NCBI GenBank assembly: GCA_016806645.1
Contig: JACSYO010000977.1
Span: forward strand, 126,501-190,500
DNA: 64,000 bases
Direction: 5' to 3'
Origin: Ophiodon elongatus
Lineage: Eukaryota; Chordata; Actinopteri; Perciformes; Hexagrammidae
Shown here in pieces: positions 60,970 to 64,000 of the stretch. How positions within the stretch are numbered: the stretch's first letter is position 1; the number at the start of each line of letters is the position of its first letter. The notes beneath the pieces were generated by a model that was not told the origin of the DNA, ran no database searches, and saw nothing but the letters and a program-made list of their open reading frames with translations. Made by a program: the position numbers and the translations under genes.

Positions 60970-61737
60970 ATGTAAGTACGCCCCATGAAAACGCTTGTCT
61001 TTCTCCCAAAATTTGAACATATGTACATTTGATATTCATTTAAACACATTTTGGAGGTGATATAGTTAAAGAAGTTATGGTTAAAATAATAATATAATAA
61101 TAATAATAACTTGTAATATTCAGTATTAGCTCCTGTCCACTTTCACATCGTCCCCGTCGTTGATGAGACAGAAGTCATAAGTGGTCACAACATGAATGGT
61201 AAATGAGTAGCACATGTACATACTAAAAATAACTTACCTTTAGCTCACAAATCCCAGTTCCATACTAAAACAAAAGTAAATGGCGTGAATTTGAATACCT
61301 TTTTGACATGCAATGGCATTAACCACTTTCACTTTTCCATAATGGATCCATTGTTCTCTGCATGGACACACTTGTTTTTACAGTATGTTTTATGCTTTGT
61401 TTTATGAGCCTGACTGACTATCTGTATTTGTTGGTGGAAAAGACTTACATATTTACAGAGAATATGTTTTTCGCCAAGTTAATCGGACAATGTTGACAAA
61501 CACAATAATGCAACTATTACAAGTAAACATAACACAAACAGCTGACAGACTGCTTTGTTTAAGAGCTTCAGAACCTAATTTTCAGTTTAAAATTTCTGAC
61601 AATATTGACATTAAGTCAAAGCAGAGACTTGACCTTGGGAATTACAACTCAAAACTGAAATTTGAGTTTGATACACAAATATACCAAAGAGACTAATACA
61701 TTTAACAATAGCCAAATAACATTATTCCTTTCAGACA
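60970..61737. other. AT-rich spacer, no gene seen
   Basis: May include the 3' end of the THAP/DDE element; no terminal inverted repeat located. Confidence 0.35.
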
Positions 61738-61748
61738 GATGGACAGAC

Positions 61749-61790
<42 letters not shown>

Positions 61791-61870
61791 AGGCAGATAG
61801 ACAGACAGACAGATAGATAGACAGATATATAAACAGTTTGACAGACAGACAGACAGATATATAAACAGGC

Positions 61871-61901
<31 letters not shown>

Positions 61902-62187
61902 TAGATAGACAGATATATAAACAGGCAGATAGACACAGGCAGACAGACAGACAGACAGACAGACAGATAGATAGACAGATATATAAACAGGCAGACAGAC
62001 ACAGGCAGACAGACAGACAGATAGATAGACAGATATATAAACAGGCAGATAGACACAGGCAGATAGACAGACAGATAGATAGACAGATATATACACAGGC
62101 ATACAGACAGGTAAACACAGACATAATTATAGACAGATAGACAGACAGGTAGACACAGACAGGTAGACACAGGCAGAAAGACAGACA
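61738..62187. repeat. GACA/GATA satellite-like array with (TA)n
   Basis: About 450 bases of interleaved GACA and GATA tetranucleotides, AGGCAGATAGACA higher-order units and one TA array (61752-61787). Resembles Bkm-type GATA/GACA repeats known from vertebrate sex chromosomes and elsewhere. Confidence 0.95.
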
Positions 62188-62486
62188 GATAAACAAATAA
62201 CTTTAAGCTAGCTAGCAAGCATCATTTAGAAAATAGTAGCTTCAGTTAGCTAGCTAGCTGAGCTGGTGGCCTGACGCCAGTATTATTAAAATACTGAAAT
62301 ACTATAAATTTCAGTATTATTGAAATGATGTATATACTAATATTGAAATTTAAATATGCAATAATTCTCAAGCACATTTACTCATCCGGGCAAAAACAAG
62401 ACGGCAGTCGCTCAATGCTACTTTGGTTCCGAGGTCAAGTTCCCAAGGAAAAATCGCTCTTCTTCATTTTGTAGAGATCACATCCA

Positions 62487-62716
62487 ATATCGATGGCCGA
62501 AGAGCAAAACCTCCTATCTGAAAAATGCACTTTTTTGAGAATACAAAAAAAACATGTTGTTTTCTTGCAGAATGCTATTTGTTAAGGATACCCAATACAT
62601 AATACAAAATACAAAAAAAAAAAAAAAAAAAATATATACATAGTGCAGATAGGAGGTTATTCCAACTTTTCATGGATCATTTTGCAGATAGGAGGTTTTG
62701 CATTGGCCATCGATAT
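62487..62716. repeat. Inverted repeat, ~39-bp arms, ~150-base AT-rich spacer
   Basis: Left arm 62487-62527 (ATATCGATGGCC, then GCAAAACCTCCTATCTG) pairs with right arm 62678-62716 (CAGATAGGAGGTTTTGC, then GGCCATCGATAT) with about 6 mismatches or gaps. A third partial copy GCAGATAGGAGGTTA is at 62645. It could be a foldback element or MITE remnant. Confidence 0.8.
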
Positions 62717-63389
62717 GTGCTTCTATTTCCGGGCGATACCTGCTACCATGCAGCTTCAACCAACCCTTTTATGTGTTAGCCTGAGGGCCAACCGGAGGGT
62801 AGGGGCTACGCTTCCACTACGCCTACATCGGTTGGGATGGAGTTATCAGCCGTGCTCATGCTCACGCTCACTCTCACGCTCACATGCACTAAACGGCACG
62901 TGTGTCCGGCCCGGCTAAGTCAACAAAACAAGGATAAACTACTAAAGGATAGCAGCTACTCTGTTCAGGTAGACATTACTCCTCTATATCGGCTAACAAC
63001 GTATAGCTGTTTCTGCTATATGAATGCTCTGAATATCTGGGAGCCTTTAAACACAGAATAAATCAAATTCAATAATAAACATGTAAAGTACTGCTCAAAT
63101 CATCAAATGCCTGGTTTTAAAGTCTCAAACATGTTAGAGCTAGTATACTGAACACTGATCAAAGAACATATATCTTAAATGTTGAAGATGATTACGCTAC
63201 TTTAAATTATTTGCATATAAGAACTGCATCAGACAACAGATGTCTTTTCTCAAACATCTCAAACATTTTGGAGGAAGTAGAACACTGATTAAGTAAAGGA
63301 AAATAAAAACTAAAATGTTGGGGATGATCGCACATTGTCCACGGATGGCGATGTCGTTCCACCACTTTGGCCCAGAATGAAGTAACCCA

Positions 63390-63760
63390 ACAGCTATGGA
63401 ATGGATTGCCATGGAATTTTGTGCCCAGAAGATGAATCCGGTGAGCCCCTAAATTTTCCTGTATTTACAAATTTCTATGGTGTAGAATATTTGGAACAGA
63501 CATTTATGGTCCTCTGCAGTTGAATTGTTATAACTTGGTGATCCCCTGACCTTTCATCTAGCGCCACCTTGCGGTCAAAATGCAAAATAATCTAATACTG
63601 TTCTAATACCTGAAAAACTAATGCCATTTCCATCAGCTTCAACTGTACTTTGACTTTTGGGATAGTTACCAAACGTTAGCAAGCTCACACAATACACTTT
63701 TAAATCAAAATGTTAGCATTGTCATTTTGAACCTCTCGATCGTCGCAACAAAAGATAAAA
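63390..63760 (+). repeat. Dispersed fish repeat
   Basis: AGCTATGGAATGGATTGCCA, GAACAGACATTTATGGTCCT, CATCTAGCGCCACCTTGCGG and AAACTAATGCCATTTCCATC are the diagnostic phrases of a very abundant percomorph interspersed repeat, recalled from many genomes. No coding capacity. Class not known to me. Confidence 0.6.
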
Positions 63761-64000
63761 TAGCTAGCTTTGTGATAACTTCTCAGAGTATTACAAGCCT
63801 TTAAACGCATTGATCTGTTACTCAAACTGGACTTTCTGGATCATATTTCATGGTCCCATGGTATCTTCAACAACTGTTGCTGTGGTTTTAAGACAAGGTT
63901 GTTTTTGGTCTGAATGGCCACTTAGCCATATTCTACATATGACCAACTTCATGATGTATGTGTCTCCCCTATACTGAACTATGCTGCAGGGATTTGTGGT

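Noticed and set aside
61649..62218. 189-codon minus-strand open frame rich in Leu, Ser, Tyr and Cys
   Set aside because: Translation of the GATA/GACA array, not a membrane protein.

Overview
The window is a vertebrate nuclear segment, almost certainly from a teleost fish and probably a percomorph (inference). The evidence is multi-exon genes with GT-AG introns, very dense (GT)n/(CT)n microsatellites, and fish-type transposable elements (L2, RTE/Rex3-like, jockey/I-like and L1-like LINEs, a THAP+DDE_Tnp_4 element). No database search was possible. Gene calls rest on splice-consistent translation and remembered family sequences.

Layout. (1) 887-1873, minus: first three coding exons of ddx18 (DEAD-box RNA helicase); the helicase core lies off the left edge. 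(2) 3912-11231, minus: a three-exon gene for a 336-residue MADF-domain protein. Its large first intron (4886-11101) holds a decayed jockey/I-type LINE, a broken multi-exon transposase-like relic (Kolobok-like, tentative), a 31-bp minisatellite and two unexplained candidate exons. (3) 12231-26733, plus: complete actr3 (ARP3, Arp2/3 complex) in 12 exons. They sum to 1257 nt, or 418 codons plus stop, the same length as I remember for human ARP3. It has a CpG-rich promoter and a 3' UTR with AATAAA at 27764. The MADF and actr3 start codons lie head to head 1 kb apart. (4) About 27.8-64 kb: 36 kb with no gene I can recognise. It contains an L1-like fragment (minus, ~34.4-35.2 kb), a 5'-truncated L2 (minus, 41.1-43.4 kb) plus two short L2-like 3' ends, a Rex3-like 3' end (53.2-53.6 kb), a frameshifted THAP/Harbinger-type transposase (59.8-61.0 kb), a GATA/GACA array, inverted repeats and other fish repeats.

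The three genes encode unlinked housekeeping or DNA-binding functions (ribosome-biogenesis helicase, predicted DNA-binding protein, actin nucleation). ddx18 and actr3 also map to the same human chromosome band (2q14, remembered), so this looks like conserved synteny rather than an operon-like module.

I did not find a convincing new multi-gene system. The most unusual signals are these: actr3 splice sites repeatedly abut or are formed by microsatellites; an 11-bp minisatellite in actr3 intron 9 is built from only two coupled variants; a 10-codon unit is repeated four times in frame inside the L2 reading frame; and the MADF gene has a possible alternative first exon whose ATG is the last codon before a splice site.
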